NCBI GenBank assembly: GCA_963930655.1
Contig: OZ005604.1
Span: 3,420,001 to 3,484,000, forward strand
Length of the DNA: 64,000 bases
DNA from: Myrica gale
Lineage: Eukaryota > Streptophyta > Magnoliopsida > Fagales > Myricaceae
Direction of reading: 5' to 3'
The notes beneath the pieces were generated by a model. That model did not search any database. It saw nothing but the letters and a program-made list of their open reading frames with translations, and had not been told where the DNA came from. The translations under genes were made by a program, and so were the position numbers. How positions within the stretch are numbered: position 1 is the stretch's first letter; every line of letters begins with the position of its first letter. Of the stretch, positions 1 through 11,325 are shown piece by piece.

Positions 1-368
1 TATGGCCCTTAATGTCTATTATTCATTCAGCATTTCTGTAGATCATCAATCATCTTAAGCGACCTTTGGTTCAAGATACTCTTCCTGCATGTCATTAAAC
101 TCGTTGGAAGTGGTCATCGCTTTCCTTCGACTCTGGTTAGTGTATTGAGCATAATTGTGTCATTTTCTGAACTCTTTAGCCAGATACGATTTGAGAATTA
201 CATATTTTGTTGACAAACAGATTTCCAATCAACATAGGGGTTCTTAAGTATTTTTTTGTCCGGCGCATAAATTGCACATGAATTGCTCATTATTGTGTCA
301 TTAATCTTTTTCTTCTCTTTGAAGATTAATGTGTTTTGATATTTTTTGTTAAAACATTTTCCCCACAG

Positions 369-1149
369 ACTAGGCTTGAAGGAATATCTGCTAATAAGAC
401 TGGACAATTTGCGGTGGTCCTGGAGGTAACACGCTAGATTTGTTCCCTGCCTCACTGATTTGTATTTTCTTCCCCCTTGCCCCTCCCCCCGCGTCTCTTT
501 TTTCTGATAGTAATGCCCTGATGTTATGTTTAGGTTTTTGAAGTTGCACCATCACTTTTCATGGTAGATGTTCGTAAAGCTGCTGGGGATACTCTTGAAT
601 ATCACAAGGTTGGCGTCTACTTGTATCTTTAAATTCATATGAGATCCAGGAATCCTTAACCTTTTATCATTACGCCCTCTCAGATGAAGTTGTGATTTCT
701 CTTGATTCAACCACTTCCGGGGTCCCTATAATGCCTTCAACACTAGTCGTGCTTATGTTCCTGCTGGTGCAGATATTGGTCTTCTATTGCATCCGACTAA
801 ACCACCTTAACCATCTTGTCTGGTTGTTTCTCTTTTCGTGCTACCTCTAATGGTGGCTTCCAGTTAGATGCTTGTTCTATCCATCCGTTCTTTGGCATAT
901 ATCAATTTGAACATCTCATTTCAGCTGGGTTTAAATCATCAACTTCAATTCCTTGTTGTCGTCTTTCCGTGAAACACGTTGACATTGTAGCTGATACCTC
1001 CTTTAAGATATCTATAACTATAATAACATCTTTCTCATGGGCACTTTTTGCAGTTTTACAAGACTCTATGTGCCAAACTAGACAAAATCATTTTGAAAGC
1101 ACCGGAGGGTATGGCTAATTCCAGTCTGCTTAGAACAATGACTTGCTGA
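369..1149 (+). CDS. CBL-interacting protein kinase (CIPK/SnRK3), C-terminal exons only
   Basis: Three exons join in phase 0: 369-425, 534-608 and 1054-1149, giving 75 residues and a stop. Introns are GT-AG (426-533 and 609-1053). The joined peptide contains LEGISANKTGQFAVVLE, then FEVAPSLFMVDVRKAAGDT and LEYHKFYK, and ends in LLRTMTC. This is the C-terminal regulatory tail of CIPKs, downstream of the NAF/FISL motif, in the region that binds PP2C phosphatases. CIPKs are Ser/Thr kinases activated by calcineurin B-like calcium sensors. Several phase-0 introns fit the intron-rich CIPK clade; I cannot name the member. The kinase domain, NAF motif and upstream exons should lie left of the window, but I see no further exon in bases 1-368. 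It could be the end of an intact gene or a detached 3' fragment. Confidence 0.72.
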
Positions 1150-1934
1150 TCCATTTCCGTGGGTATGATGCAAGTCAGTAAGCTGATCAACAGAGGGAGG
1201 CTATTCTTCTTGGGGCAAATCATCTACAACAACTAGCAAACTCTTGCTCTTACTGGGCTATGTAGTGTTTTTGCGGATGCTGTCGAAATCAGTATGAACG
1301 AGTGTACCAATAGATTGTGTAGCATCGGTACAGTATGGTAGACTTATAAAGTATTGTGCAATGAAATGTTTTACATAAATCAAGATATTCGTCTCCAATT
1401 GTTTGGGTAAGAGAGAGAGTACTCTTCCCACGTTATGTATACAGGCTTCTTCACCCCATTGAATACTAATTTCTTTACTTTTCCCTCTCTCTCTCTCTCT
1501 CTCGTTTTGGGGCAGCGATCCAGAACTACATCGTTCGTGACATTCCTTCTAGTGACCATCCCCTCGGCATCCCCCCACTTGGCTTGTATGCAATTTTGCA
1601 GTTGGGATCCATTCCTACTCTTCGCTCCCGAAGGGTCGCCATCCAAAAGCAATTTGATTTTGTTTGTATGTTCTCATTTGGTTTGGCTTGGAAAGGAGGC
1701 CCCTTACAAATTTAAGCCTCAAGAATCCCATAGTATTCTGCGGTTACTTTACGAGGTTGGGGATTGAATCACGGTGTTTGGTAGGCACTCATTCGGGGGA
1801 GGGGATTGCCTCCGGATGTCCGGCTGGACGCTTCGTGACATCCAACGGTTGGGATGCCCGGGCAGGGTCCTGTTCGGGCTGCCCGTGCAGGTGTGGGTCC
1901 CACGCGGAGGACCCACACCCTTCCCAGTCCTAAC
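1150..1934 (+). other. CIPK 3' flank with CT microsatellite and GC-rich hairpins
   Basis: No gene is supported here. The first few hundred bases are presumably the CIPK 3' untranslated region and terminator. A CT run lies near 1487-1502. From about 1790 the sequence becomes GC-rich and self-complementary: GTGTGGGTCC at 1891-1900 pairs with GGACCCACAC at 1909-1918. CATCCAACGGTTGG near 1848-1861 recurs in inverted, slightly diverged form as CAACCGTTAGATG just beyond the other side of the hAT element (about 5836-5848). The hAT therefore probably landed inside an older inverted-repeat element. Confidence 0.45.
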
Positions 1935-2180
1935 TAGGGGTGTAAGTCCAGTCCGGTCACCGGAGGATCTCCGGTTCCGGGATTCTGAGGTCCGGCCCTT
2001 CCAGGAATCGGAACCAGAGGTCCATTTGGAGTTTTCCCGGAACTGGAAGCGGAAATTTCCCCCGGTTTAGCGGAAAAACCGGTTCCGCTTGTTTTTTTAT
2101 TTTTTTATTAACTGACTTGTAAAACGATGTCGTTCTATTTTAAATAAAACGACGTCGTTTAATTTTTTTTTTTTAAATAT

Positions 2181-2242
2181 AATACCGTGGATCAAAACGG
2201 CACTACCGTGGATCAAAACGTGCCGTTTTGATCCACGGTATT
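2181..2242. repeat. Perfect 23-bp stem-loop inside the hAT leader
   Basis: Bases 2181-2203 (AATACCGTGGATCAAAACGG plus CAC) are exactly complementary to 2220-2242, around a 16-base loop. The loop itself repeats ACCGTGGATCAAAAC from the left arm, so the block looks like a direct duplication combined with an inversion. It lies 5' of the transposase in the element's subterminal region. It might be a transposase binding site or a by-product of repair; the sequence does not decide. Confidence 0.75.
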
Positions 2243-3122
2243 AGAAAACCTAATTCGTCATTTCGTCTCCCCTGAGTCCCCCCTAGTCCCCACCCTCTCC
2301 TTCGTGACCCGCCGACCCCTCTCAAGTCTCCTTCTCGGCCCTCAGCAGTCACCGATCAGCCCTCTCTTTCTATTCTCCTCAGTCACTCTCGATTCTCGGC
2401 CCTCAGCCCTCTCTCTAGTCACGACCCCTCTCGAGTCTCGGCCCTCAGCCCTCTCATACTATTCTCCGGCGGACGGCTGTGCAACCTGTTGTGAAGCTCT
2501 ATTCTTCTCACAGTCACTCTCCGCTGGTCATACCTCTCTCTAGTCTCTATTCTCTCTCTCTAGCCATGTATGAACTTGTTGTGAAACTGAAATTTGAAGC
2601 AAATGTTAGGTGAAATTTGAATTTGTGTTAGGCAAATGTTATGAATATGTGCTGTGAAGCTAAAATTTGAGGCAAATGTTAGGTTTTTTAATGAATCTGT
2701 GCATTTGCTAAGAATGCAATTTCGTCAATTGTTATGTACTATATAGTTTCTGTTGGTGAGGATTATCAAATATGTGTTGTGAATTTGCTAATAATGAATC
2801 TGTGCATTTGGTTTATCAAATCTGTGTTGTGCATTTGCTAATAATGTTTGGTTTATTGCTTTCAAGTTGTTGGTATTCAAGACGATCCAAACTGCATTGG
2901 GGTTAAAGTTTGTTGGGTAAAAAATTGTGTTGTGAATCTGTGCATCTGTATTCAAAACATGGCCTACATGAACTTGCACCTATTTTTTAGCTTGCCAAAT
3001 GGATTGCATGATTTGTATACATGTATACACAGGTTTAGCCATATACTAGGCCTACACGAACTTGGCTTTAATTGAGGTGTATGTTTGATTGAAGTGTATG
3101 TTATTTTGTGTCTTTATTTCAG

Positions 3123-5205
3123 ATGAATCGTCAAACTCCGATTGCATCTACACAATCCACAACCCCCAAGTTTTCTACCCCTGCCTCAATGGCTACACAT
3201 ACAATTGGTGAGATACCAATTGTAGATGTAGAGGCACAACCTACTGAGACAATTGACCCTACCCCCAAAAGAATAAAGGTTTCCAATTCATCCCCGATGT
3301 GGGAACATTTCACTAGGGTACTACCAGTAGTTGACTCAAACAAACCATTGGCCAAGTGCAACCATTGTGGTCATAAAACTGTGTGTCACCACAAAGATCA
3401 AGGGACCTCGGCTATGAGATCCCACTTGAACGCTTATGTAATGTATAAGAGAACTCAAAGTAAATTGGATAATTCTCAACAGAAATTGACTTTTGATATC
3501 ACTGGGGCAAGTAGTGGATCAGTGGGAGTGATGAAGATAGACTCATATAATCCCAAGGCTATTAGGGCTTCTATTGCTTGTAATTGTGGATGAGCTTCCT
3601 TTTAGAATAGTAAGGATAGGTTCAAGGAGATGATTCATACCCTCGAGCCCCGATTTAAAGTGTCATCTCGAATTACAGTGATGAAAGACTGTATGAAATT
3701 TTACTTGGAAGAGAAGGCTAGACTGAAGGCTAGTAACTTACTCAATAGACCCCGAGTTTGTTTCACCACTGACACATGGACGTCAGTCCAAAACATGAAT
3801 TATATGTCTGTCACTGCACACTGGATTGATAGTACATGGAACTTGCACAAAAAGATATTTGTCTTCTCTAAGGTGTCAGATCATAAGGGCTCGACCATTG
3901 GATGGAATTGGAGGATTGTATGTCGGAATGGGGGATTGATAAAATCCTTACAATCACTGTCGATAATGCATCCTCTAATGATACAGCCATTGAACATGTG
4001 AAGAGTAGACAATTGCTTTTGGAGTCTCAGCCTGGAAAAATAGTTTGTAATCATGATTGTTTGCATATGAGATGTTGCACACATATCTTGAATTAATTGT
4101 GCACGATGGATTGAAGGAGCTGGATGATTCTGTGGCCAAGGTAAGGAACTTGGTCAAGTATGTTAAGTCATCTCCCGGTCGAATGGATGGGTTTAAGAAA
4201 TGTGTAGCGAAGAGGAAGTTTCCCATTGAGGGGTTTTTGCAGCTTGATGTTCCTACTCGTTGGAATTCAACGTATATTATGTTAGATGCAGCTGAGAAAT
4301 ATCAGAGGGTTTTTGAGGATATGTTAGCAGAAGATGGGATTCTGATAAGCTTTCTGCGTGAGGAGGGGCATGGGAGGAAAGGACTGGGTCCCCCTGGATT
4401 TGAGGATTGGGAGCGTGTTAGACACTTTACAAAGTTTTTGGCACTCTTCTATGAAGTGACGATTTGAATATCTGCTTCGAAAACGGTGACAGTAAACTTA
4501 TTCTTTGCAGAACTAGCCAAAATTCATATGCATTTGGGGAAATATGCAGCTAGTGGGGATTTGTTCTTGGCGGACATGGCAAAAAGAATGCAAATGAAGT
4601 ACAATAAATACTGGGATGACTTGACTAAGGTTAACAGATTATTATTTGTTGCAATGGTACTTGATTCACAATACAAGAGTATATACTTGGACTTTTGGTT
4701 CAAGAAGGTTTTGGGGATGGAGTTAGGTGCAAAGATGACTAGTCTTGTAAGAGGGACCTTGGATCAGTTGTTTACGGAGTATGCTAATATGGATGGGTCA
4801 TCTAGCAGTGGGAGCGTATCTGCAAGTCAAGCCCAGCTGGATTTGGTTGGGTCATCTAGTTCATCAATAGATGATGCTCTTCACTTCGAATTCTTAGGAT
4901 TTGAGGCGCATCAAAATTTGCTGGATAGCAAGTCTGAAGTTGAGAGATATTTAATGGAGGATGTTGAACCTAAAGATTCTAATTTTGATATCCTCAATTG
5001 GTGGAGAGTTAATGCACCAAAATTTCTCCTTCTTGCACGGATTTCTCGAGATGTTCTTGTCATCTCTATCACTACAGTGCCTTCAGAGTCTGTCTTCAGC
5101 ATGGGGGGTTGAGTTTTAGATTCTTTCGGAGTTCGTTGGCACCAAAGACTGCGGAAGGGCTCATTTGTGCTCAAAATTGGTTGACATCCAAGGTCTTACA
5201 TTCTG
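3123..5205 (+). pseudogene. hAT transposase with BED finger and hATC dimerisation region, frameshifted
   Basis: The reading starts at ATG 3123, just after a likely 3' splice site. A BED zinc finger follows at about 3295-3430: WEHFTRV, then CNHCG, then HxxxxH-type spacing ending in SHL. The RNase H-like hAT core is recognisable from CFTTDTWTSVQNMNYMSVTAH (two pieces, about 3757-3822) through LDVPTRWNSTY (about 4240-4270). The C-terminal hATC region is clear around 4981-5110, with TVPSESVFSMGG. Its continuation RVLDSFRSSLAPKT and ICAQNWL lies in another frame just downstream. The reading frame breaks at about five places: near 3585, 3900, 4090, 4467 and 5108. The gene is inactive. Confidence 0.85.
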
Positions 5206-5831
5206 CTGATGATGAAGAGGATAATGGATCTGGAGTTACTGATGGGACATAAGATCCTTCTAGTTATATGATGGATATAGGTATATACAACATTTTACAT
5301 TTCTACTTTCACTTTATTAAAAAAATTATGAGCTAATTGTTGATACATTTGTTCTTTTGCAGAGTTAATTTCTAATGTTGCAGCGATTGTGGATGGGTCA
5401 TACGTGATTGATTGATGTTTGATTATGTTATTAATTTCTTACTTGAGTAGATACTTCTAAGTTTGTATTGTAATATTTTGTTATTTCAAGTTAGTTTCAA
5501 CTTTGATTTGAGATTTATTTAATATGAGCTTTTGTGAATTGCATGTTTTTAGATTTATTTTTACATTTGTTTGTCAATTACATATTTTAGGATTTTATTT
5601 TGTGAATTGTGATGAATGATGAATGAGTAAGATTTTAATTTATTGAAACAAAAATGCTTAAATGGGCCGAAAAATATGGACCAAAAAGTTGTCGGAATTA
5701 CATTATCCGCTTCTACTAAGTCCGCTTCCGCTAAGAGTCGGAAGCGGACTCTATTTTGGTCATCCGCTAGTTAGCGGACCGGATGTCGAAATGTCAAATT
5801 CTGCTTCCGACTAGTCCGCTATTAACCCCTA

Positions 5832-6248
5832 GTCTCAACCGTTAGATGTCCGAAAAAAAATTTATCAAAGCAAGCCTATATTTGGATGTCAAGAACTTCT
5901 TTTTAAAAAATAATTCTTACTTTTTCACCGACTACTGTTTTCAGAGTCCAGACAAGAGGGTCTGTCAATAGCTAACTGGTTACAGCCAATTTGTAACGTG
6001 GAGAACTGGCTCATCTTCAAGCAAAAATCACACGCATAGTTTTACCAGCTGCACTCTTAGCAGAAAATAACAATTTAAATAGAATAAAGAAAGCTTACTG
6101 TTCTTCATTCTCAATAACCACAAGAAACAATCTCACAGAAACAATCATCTGCGTTCTAAATAATGACAAAGCAAGGACCACCCTCCGCGTCGGGTTCCAT
6201 AGATTGTTTGTAACATATATTCGAGTGTCTGCAGATTAAGCTAAAAAC
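5832..6248. other. Intergenic; 3' flank of the EPF-like gene
   Basis: No coding region is seen. The left part continues the older element that hosts the hAT insertion. The right part is downstream of the minus-strand EPF-like stop and should contain its 3' untranslated region and polyadenylation signals. Confidence 0.4.
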
Positions 6249-6700
6249 TCAAGGTTGGAAGAACTTATCTTTACATTTGCACTTCCATGAGAGAAGATAA
6301 TAGCTTTCATCTCCCTGATACGATAGGTTGAAATCGGTTTTATGGTGTGGAGAAGTAACTAAAGCAGCTATGCAGGGCCTGCAACTCGAGCACTTGTTAA
6401 CGCACCGAGGAGGCCTTGAACCCAAAACCAATTTCATTTGGTGCAGACGCTCACTGTCTCTTAGTAACATTGACCCAGCTGCCAAAGGAGATAAAGCCAA
6501 ACAGAGAGACAGGAACAAAAAAACGACTCTGTTATTCGCGTTGACATTAAATGCCGCATTACCTCTTTACGAGGTATTCTTAAATGGTGTTTCTTTTCCC
6601 TTTTACCTGATTCGGAAGAGAAGAATGTGAGAGAAAAGACTAGCATCATAATGACTGCAATCTCTAGCCCATTTAGGTCTTTTCTTGATGGAGCCATCAT
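6249..6700 (-). CDS. EPIDERMAL PATTERNING FACTOR-like secreted peptide (EPFL8-like)
   Basis: Two exons on the minus strand, 6700-6607 and 6478-6249, give 107 aa. The intron is GT-AG (donor TCAG|GTAAAA, acceptor TTTGGCAG) and splits a codon after its first base. The N-terminus MMAPSRKDLNGLEIAVIMML continues into VFSLTFFSS, a signal peptide with a hydrophobic core at about residues 13-28. The C-terminal half is an EPF domain: LGSRPPRCVNKCSSCRPC, then GDESYYLLSWKCKCKDK, then FFQP. It has six cysteines in the C-x3-C-x2-C-x2-C and C-x-C layout. EPF/EPFL peptides are secreted, disulfide-bonded ligands of ERECTA-family receptors and TMM, controlling stomatal patterning and organ growth. The YYLLSWKCKC ending resembles EPFL8 more than EPF1/2 or stomagen, but the member is from memory. 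A second ATG at 6697 is an equally possible start. Confidence 0.87.
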
Positions 6701-6971
6701 CGTTTCTTCAACTAAAAGGTAAAGAATACGAAGCTACGCAGAGGAGATTGTGACACTGTTGAGAAGCAAGAGCTGAGAAGGGATTTTATCAGGGGAGGTG
6801 ATAGATATTGTCTTGTTCACTTATACAACGCATCTCCATCTTGAGGGGCCCAATAGAATCGTTTCTTCAACTAAAAGGAAAAAGAATATGAAGCTACGCA
6901 AAGGAGATTGTGACACGATATTGTCTTGTTCACTCATACAATGCATCTCCATCTTGAGGGCCCCAATAGAA
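6700..6971. repeat. Imperfect tandem duplication just upstream of the EPF-like start
   Basis: Bases 6700-6858 and 6859-6971 are two copies of one unit, both starting TCGTTTCTTCAACTAAAAGG and ending in CCCAATAGAA. The second copy lacks about 46 bases from its middle. The repeat begins at the EPF-like start codon and covers what should be its leader and core promoter. On the minus strand the first copy holds TGTATAAG (about 6819-6826), a possible TATA-like site that is changed in the second copy. Confidence 0.8.
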
Positions 6972-7696
6972 TGACTCTGTTTTGAAGTTTTTTTGGAGCA
7001 ACAGTGGCTCTGGCTCAAAGGTCTTCAGTGTGATTGACAGAAGTCACTGTTTTCCATGATGCAGGACAGATGAAAAAAAAGTAATAAATTGACCAGACAA
7101 TGTAAATTGTAAACATTAGAGTTTCACAAACATGATTATGATATTAATGAGTTACCACCTAATCGAGGCTTACCAATAAAATATTAAGTCTGCCAAACTA
7201 ATACAGTAGAGATGAAAGAAAACGAAATAAATTCATAACGCAATGAACAACAAATATCGTTAATACAGACAAATCATGAGATTAGTGGCGTCTCGTCACC
7301 TATCGAGGTATCACACCAATGAGAAAGGAGGACTCTTACTCTCTAAAAATAAACACTCAAATCAATGTCCTTTATAGACTTATAAATTATAGAAAAATAT
7401 TAGACTTGTAAATGTGTGCACCTACTAGTAACACAATAAAATTTAAACATCTCTAGTAATAACTATTTTAATTTAAAATTAAACATAGACCTTAATTACA
7501 TCTTTTGCAGCTTTGCTGGCTGAATTGACAACGCCTTCCCACCTTTTCAAATTATTGTGGGTACCCTCCTTTTTTGTCATCATGCAAGATGAGACTACAG
7601 TACTGGTCTTACCGTACGTTCCCGTTGTTTTCTGTCCTTTCTTTCGTTTTCGTGGCCTTAATCGATGACCACCTTGCCGGTGACTTTCGATTTACG
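6972..7696. other. Intergenic, AT-rich
   Basis: I see no gene or recognisable element. This may be the upstream regulatory region of the EPF-like gene. It ends at the presumed left terminus of a second hAT element. Confidence 0.4.
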
Positions 7697-9447
7697 CAGA
7701 GGCGGATGTAGGGACGGCTCCCACTCATTATTTTTTAATATATAAGTTAGTCCGGGTCTATGGGCTCGATCCTCATAGGTTCAGTCCAACCCTGTAGCGC
7801 CTGGACCTTTGGGAGCCCGACCCCATTAACCCAGGTCATCTAAATATTTTCCTAACTTTTATTTTTTAATCGGCAGAGGGTGAAACGCTGCCTTAAAAAA
7901 AATGCAAACGGGAAAACTCTCTCTCGCGATCGCCCACCGCCACACGGCCGCACCGCACCAGTCACCGTCGTGCCCACTACGCCGATCACCCACCCCTGCT
8001 TGCGCCGCACGGCACCGCAGGTCCGCAGCCTGCCCAGTGCCCGCCAACCCCGCCCCTCCACCGCAGGTCCGCGCCGATTGCTCACCACCCCACCCCCGCT
8101 TTCTTCTTCCAGTTGGAGTGTTGGCAAAAGCTGATCGCCCAACGACATGTTCTTTCCTATTTTTTCTTTTTCCCGTTGGAGTCTGTGAATTTGGGTTTCT
8201 AGTTCGAATTTGAATTTGGGATTTCTAGTTCTTTTGTTTGTATAACTCCTACTAATTGATACAACAATTCAAGGGTTGTGAATTTTTATTTTATAGAACT
8301 CAACACAAATCTCATAACTTAATTGATACAAATATTTCATTTTTTTTCTTGCTTCCATTTGTTTAATTAGCTGTTGAATTCTATACAAATGGGTAGTAGA
8401 AATTCCTACACATCTCACTAGAGTTTGATGAAGTTTTTCAGAAAGTGCTTTCGAGATGTCTTTCTCTCCAATGAGGCTAACTCGTTTGTGTATACTCTAG
8501 TAAAAGAATTGTTAATTGCATTTGACGGTTGTTTCTATCAATTCATAGTGCCAATATACAAGCTGCTCTGGTCGGTAAAGAATATTAGGGGCGTGTGTTT
8601 AATGGTTGCTACTGGGTATATTGTGTATCCATTCATATTACTGAATCCTTTTTATAGATCCACGTCTGGTTGAGAAATCTGTCATTTGTATAAAAGCAAT
8701 AGCATACCAAAAGCAGAAACCAATAATACATAACTTCCAAGCATTCATAAGAGAGTATCATTTTGTCTCTCTTCTTGGGAGCTCCTATCTAAATAACATC
8801 ATGAATAAGCTTCCCATAGTTGAGGGAATACACCAGCATTGGTTTCAGTTGCCTCACTCCATAAAAATGAATGAATGAAATACCCAAACACAATGTGTCA
8901 TTCATTTATGTTTATTTCGGTTTCTTCAAAATTCTCATAATTGTCACTTTTCCAAAAATAGAAAGCAAATTTAATCGTCTTATCACCTTGATGTTTAAAT
9001 CCCTGCAACTAGCTCAAATGCCTTATTTTAAATGTCTAAATTTTGAACTGTTTTTATTTGGTTTTTAGCTCAAATGCTCTTTTTCATATGCAGCCTGTTT
9101 TTTACGGTTTCAATTTTTGCAGGATACTCGAGATTTTAAACTTGACAATTGCTGGACCTCCGACTCCTAGTATGTCTCTCTATCCAAGATTCTCTCTAAA
9201 AATGTTTTAGGGTTTGAAATTTTGTGAGTTGTGAAATTGTTGGAGGATGAGATTGGATTGACTTGGATATTTGAGTTGTGAAATTGTTGGAGGATGGGAT
9301 TGAATTGGTTTTGGAATTTAGATATATGTGATTTGTGAAATTATTTTCATATTCTGAATTGGTTTGTGAAATTTTTGATTGATTGTGTTCACTTTGTTTT
9401 ATTTTGTTTAGATAATGGATAAGTGGGTGGTAAGATAGCCACACAGC

Positions 9448-11220
9448 GTGGAGTCTTCTAATACTCCCAACGTGGCTACTAATTCTGAAACAGATACTAG
9501 TTCAAAAAGACCTCGCATTATGTTTAGTCCGGATGATGTTATTGCTGACCCAGAGTTACGTAAACCTATTAAAGAATATGATGTTGGGATTGGAGATCAA
9601 GTTCGTAGGGAGTACTTGATCAAAGGTCCTTTTCAACCCCGTGGCCATGATTTTCCCAAGAAGCAATACAATCAAGAAATGAGGGGTTTTAGGGAGGTAT
9701 GGTTTAAAGATTTTAATTGGTTGGAATATATTGTATCAAAGGATGAAGCATATTGCTTGTGGTGTATCTGTTTAGGCGACCTAGAGGAGGGAAGTCTGGG
9801 GGAGATAAGTTTACATCTACTGGATTTAGCAATTGGAAAAAGGCCGTGGAAGTTTTTGGTGAACATGTTGGTGCACATGATAGTGCTCACAATGAAGCTA
9901 GAAGACAATGTGAAACACTTGAAAATCAACTACAAAGTGTGTCACACATGTTATCCGCACACAGACACAATCAAGAGAATGATTATCGCATTCGTTTAAC
10001 AACGATTTTAGATGCAATTCGTTATCTTTTGGTACAAGGATTAGCTTTCCGTGGTCATGACAAGTCAGAGAATTCAATAAGAAATGACAATTTTCTTGAG
10101 CTTTCTGGACGTGTTTTGCAAACGTGATGAAAATGTTGCTAAGACACTTAACACTAATGCTCCTCGAAACAACCATATGACTGCTCCAAATATTTAGAAG
10201 GAAATGACGAGTGTTTGTGCAGCTCAAACCACACTTGCCATCATTAAAGAAATTGGAGATGAATTTTATTCTCTTATGGTTGATGAGTCTTGAGACAATT
10301 CAGTGAAAGAGCAAATGTCAGTGGTTTTGAAATTTGTGAACATACGTGGACAGGTGATTGAAAGGTTACTTGGTGTGGAACATGTTCCTAATACTTGCTC
10401 TGAATCTTTGAAAAAAAGTATAGACAAATTGTTTGCAAGACATGGGTTGTCAATATCCAGATCGAGAGGTCAAGGGTATGATGGGGCATCAATCATGCGA
10501 GAAGAGTTCAATGGGTTGAAGTCACTCATTTTGAGGGACAATCCTTCTGCTATCTATATCCACTGTTTTGCTCACCAACTCCAATTGGCTATTGCGAGTA
10601 TTGCATAGAATAACTTGCAAGTTGGTGATTTTATTAGTTATACTTCCCAGATTGTGAATATGGTTGGAGCGTCATGTAAAAGGAAAGATGCTCACCAACT
10701 CCAATTGACTATTGTGAGTATTGCAAAGAATAACTTGCAAGTTGGTGATTTTATTAGTTATACTTCCCAGATTGTGAATATGGTCGGAGCGTCATGTAAA
10801 AGGAAAGATGCTCTTCGACAAAGTTTTCATGAAAATATAGTGGAATGGTTGGACAAATGAGAGATTTCTAGTGGAAGGGGCAAAAATCAAGAAACCAGTC
10901 TCACACGACCAGGTGATTATTATATTTCATTATTTATGATTAATATAATTTTTTTATTTGTTTATAGTTTTATAATTCCTATAATATTGTAGGTGACACT
11001 CGTTGGGGTTCATACCATCGTACAATAATCATTCTCTTCACTATGTGGTCATCGATATTAGAAGTGCTTGAACACATAAAAGATGATGGTACTCTCCCAG
11101 AACAAAGTTGCACGACTATGAGTTTGATGGATAAGATGGAAAATTTTGAGTTTGTATTCACTATGAGTTTGGTTGGAGTTGTGAAGAAACAATTGCAAGA
11201 AATGAGAGATATAGAATGAG
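9448..11220 (+). pseudogene. TTF-finger/DUF4371 hAT transposase remnant
   Basis: The reading starts near 9448 with SSNTPNVATNSETDTSSKRP. A TTF-type finger follows (about 9625-9770): KGPFQPRGHDFPKKQY, then WLEYIVSKDEAYCLWC. DUF4371 follows with HNEARRQCE, SLMVDES, SRGQGYDGASIMREEFNGL and IHCFAHQLQLAIASIA. A likely intron runs from about 10914 to 10992, and reading resumes with DTRWGSYHRT. The family is called zinc finger MYM-type protein 1-like in plant annotations, though it is a domesticated-looking hAT transposase. The frame changes near 9770, has in-frame stops near 10126, 10197, 10293 and 10606, and stops abruptly near 11220. It is not functional. Confidence 0.82.
10568..10807 (+). repeat. 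Two 120-bp tandem copies within the DUF4371 remnant
   Basis: Bases 10568-10687 and 10688-10807 are near-identical direct repeats of exactly 120 bp, each containing AACTTGCAAGTTGGTGATTT. A 120-bp unit keeps the reading frame, so HQLQLAI/TIVSIA, NNLQVGDFISYTSQIVNMVG and ASCKRKDA appear twice. Only a handful of bases differ between copies. The duplication therefore happened late, probably after the gene had decayed. Confidence 0.9.
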
Positions 11221-11325
11221 ATGGATTCTTGGAAGAAGTCAAATCGATAACTTAGGATAACCTAAGGACTTATGTGACCAAAATGAAAACTCAGGGACTA
11301 TTTTGGTCATTAACCCAAAAAAAAT

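Larger units (their letters stand above)
1935..5831 (+). mobile_element. hAT DNA transposon, BED zinc-finger (Ac/RICESLEEPER-like), decayed
   Basis: The element starts TAGGGGTG and ends with the inverted ACCCCTA. It is flanked by 8-bp direct repeats, GTCCTAAC (1927-1934) and GTCTCAAC (5832-5839), matching at 6 of 8 bases, as expected for an old hAT insertion. Next to both ends are CCGG/TCCG-rich subterminal repeats. The interior holds a CT-rich leader (about 2270-2570), an apparent intron ending TTATTTCAG at 3122 and a broken transposase. It is a cut-and-paste transposon of the hAT superfamily. Several frame changes make it non-autonomous. Confidence 0.88.
7697..11270 (+). mobile_element. hAT-type element (zinc finger MYM1/TTF-DUF4371 class), 3' truncated
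   Basis: The left end CAGAGGCGGATGTAGG at 7697 has the form typical of the termini of this hAT clade. A GC-rich leader follows (about 7900-8130), then AT-rich sequence, then a transposase-like gene at 9448-11220. No matching right terminus (CCGCCTCTG-like) is found before other repeats begin near 11330, so the 3' part, including the hATC region, is missing. The interior also carries a perfect 120-bp tandem duplication. The exact right limit is uncertain. Confidence 0.68.

Noticed and set aside
816-1118. 100-codon open stretch on the plus strand
   Set aside because: It lies over the last CIPK intron and exon in a different frame and has no family signal.
7859-8213. Overlapping proline/arginine-rich open stretches on both strands
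   Set aside because: They reflect a short GC-rich leader of the hAT element; all frames are low complexity.
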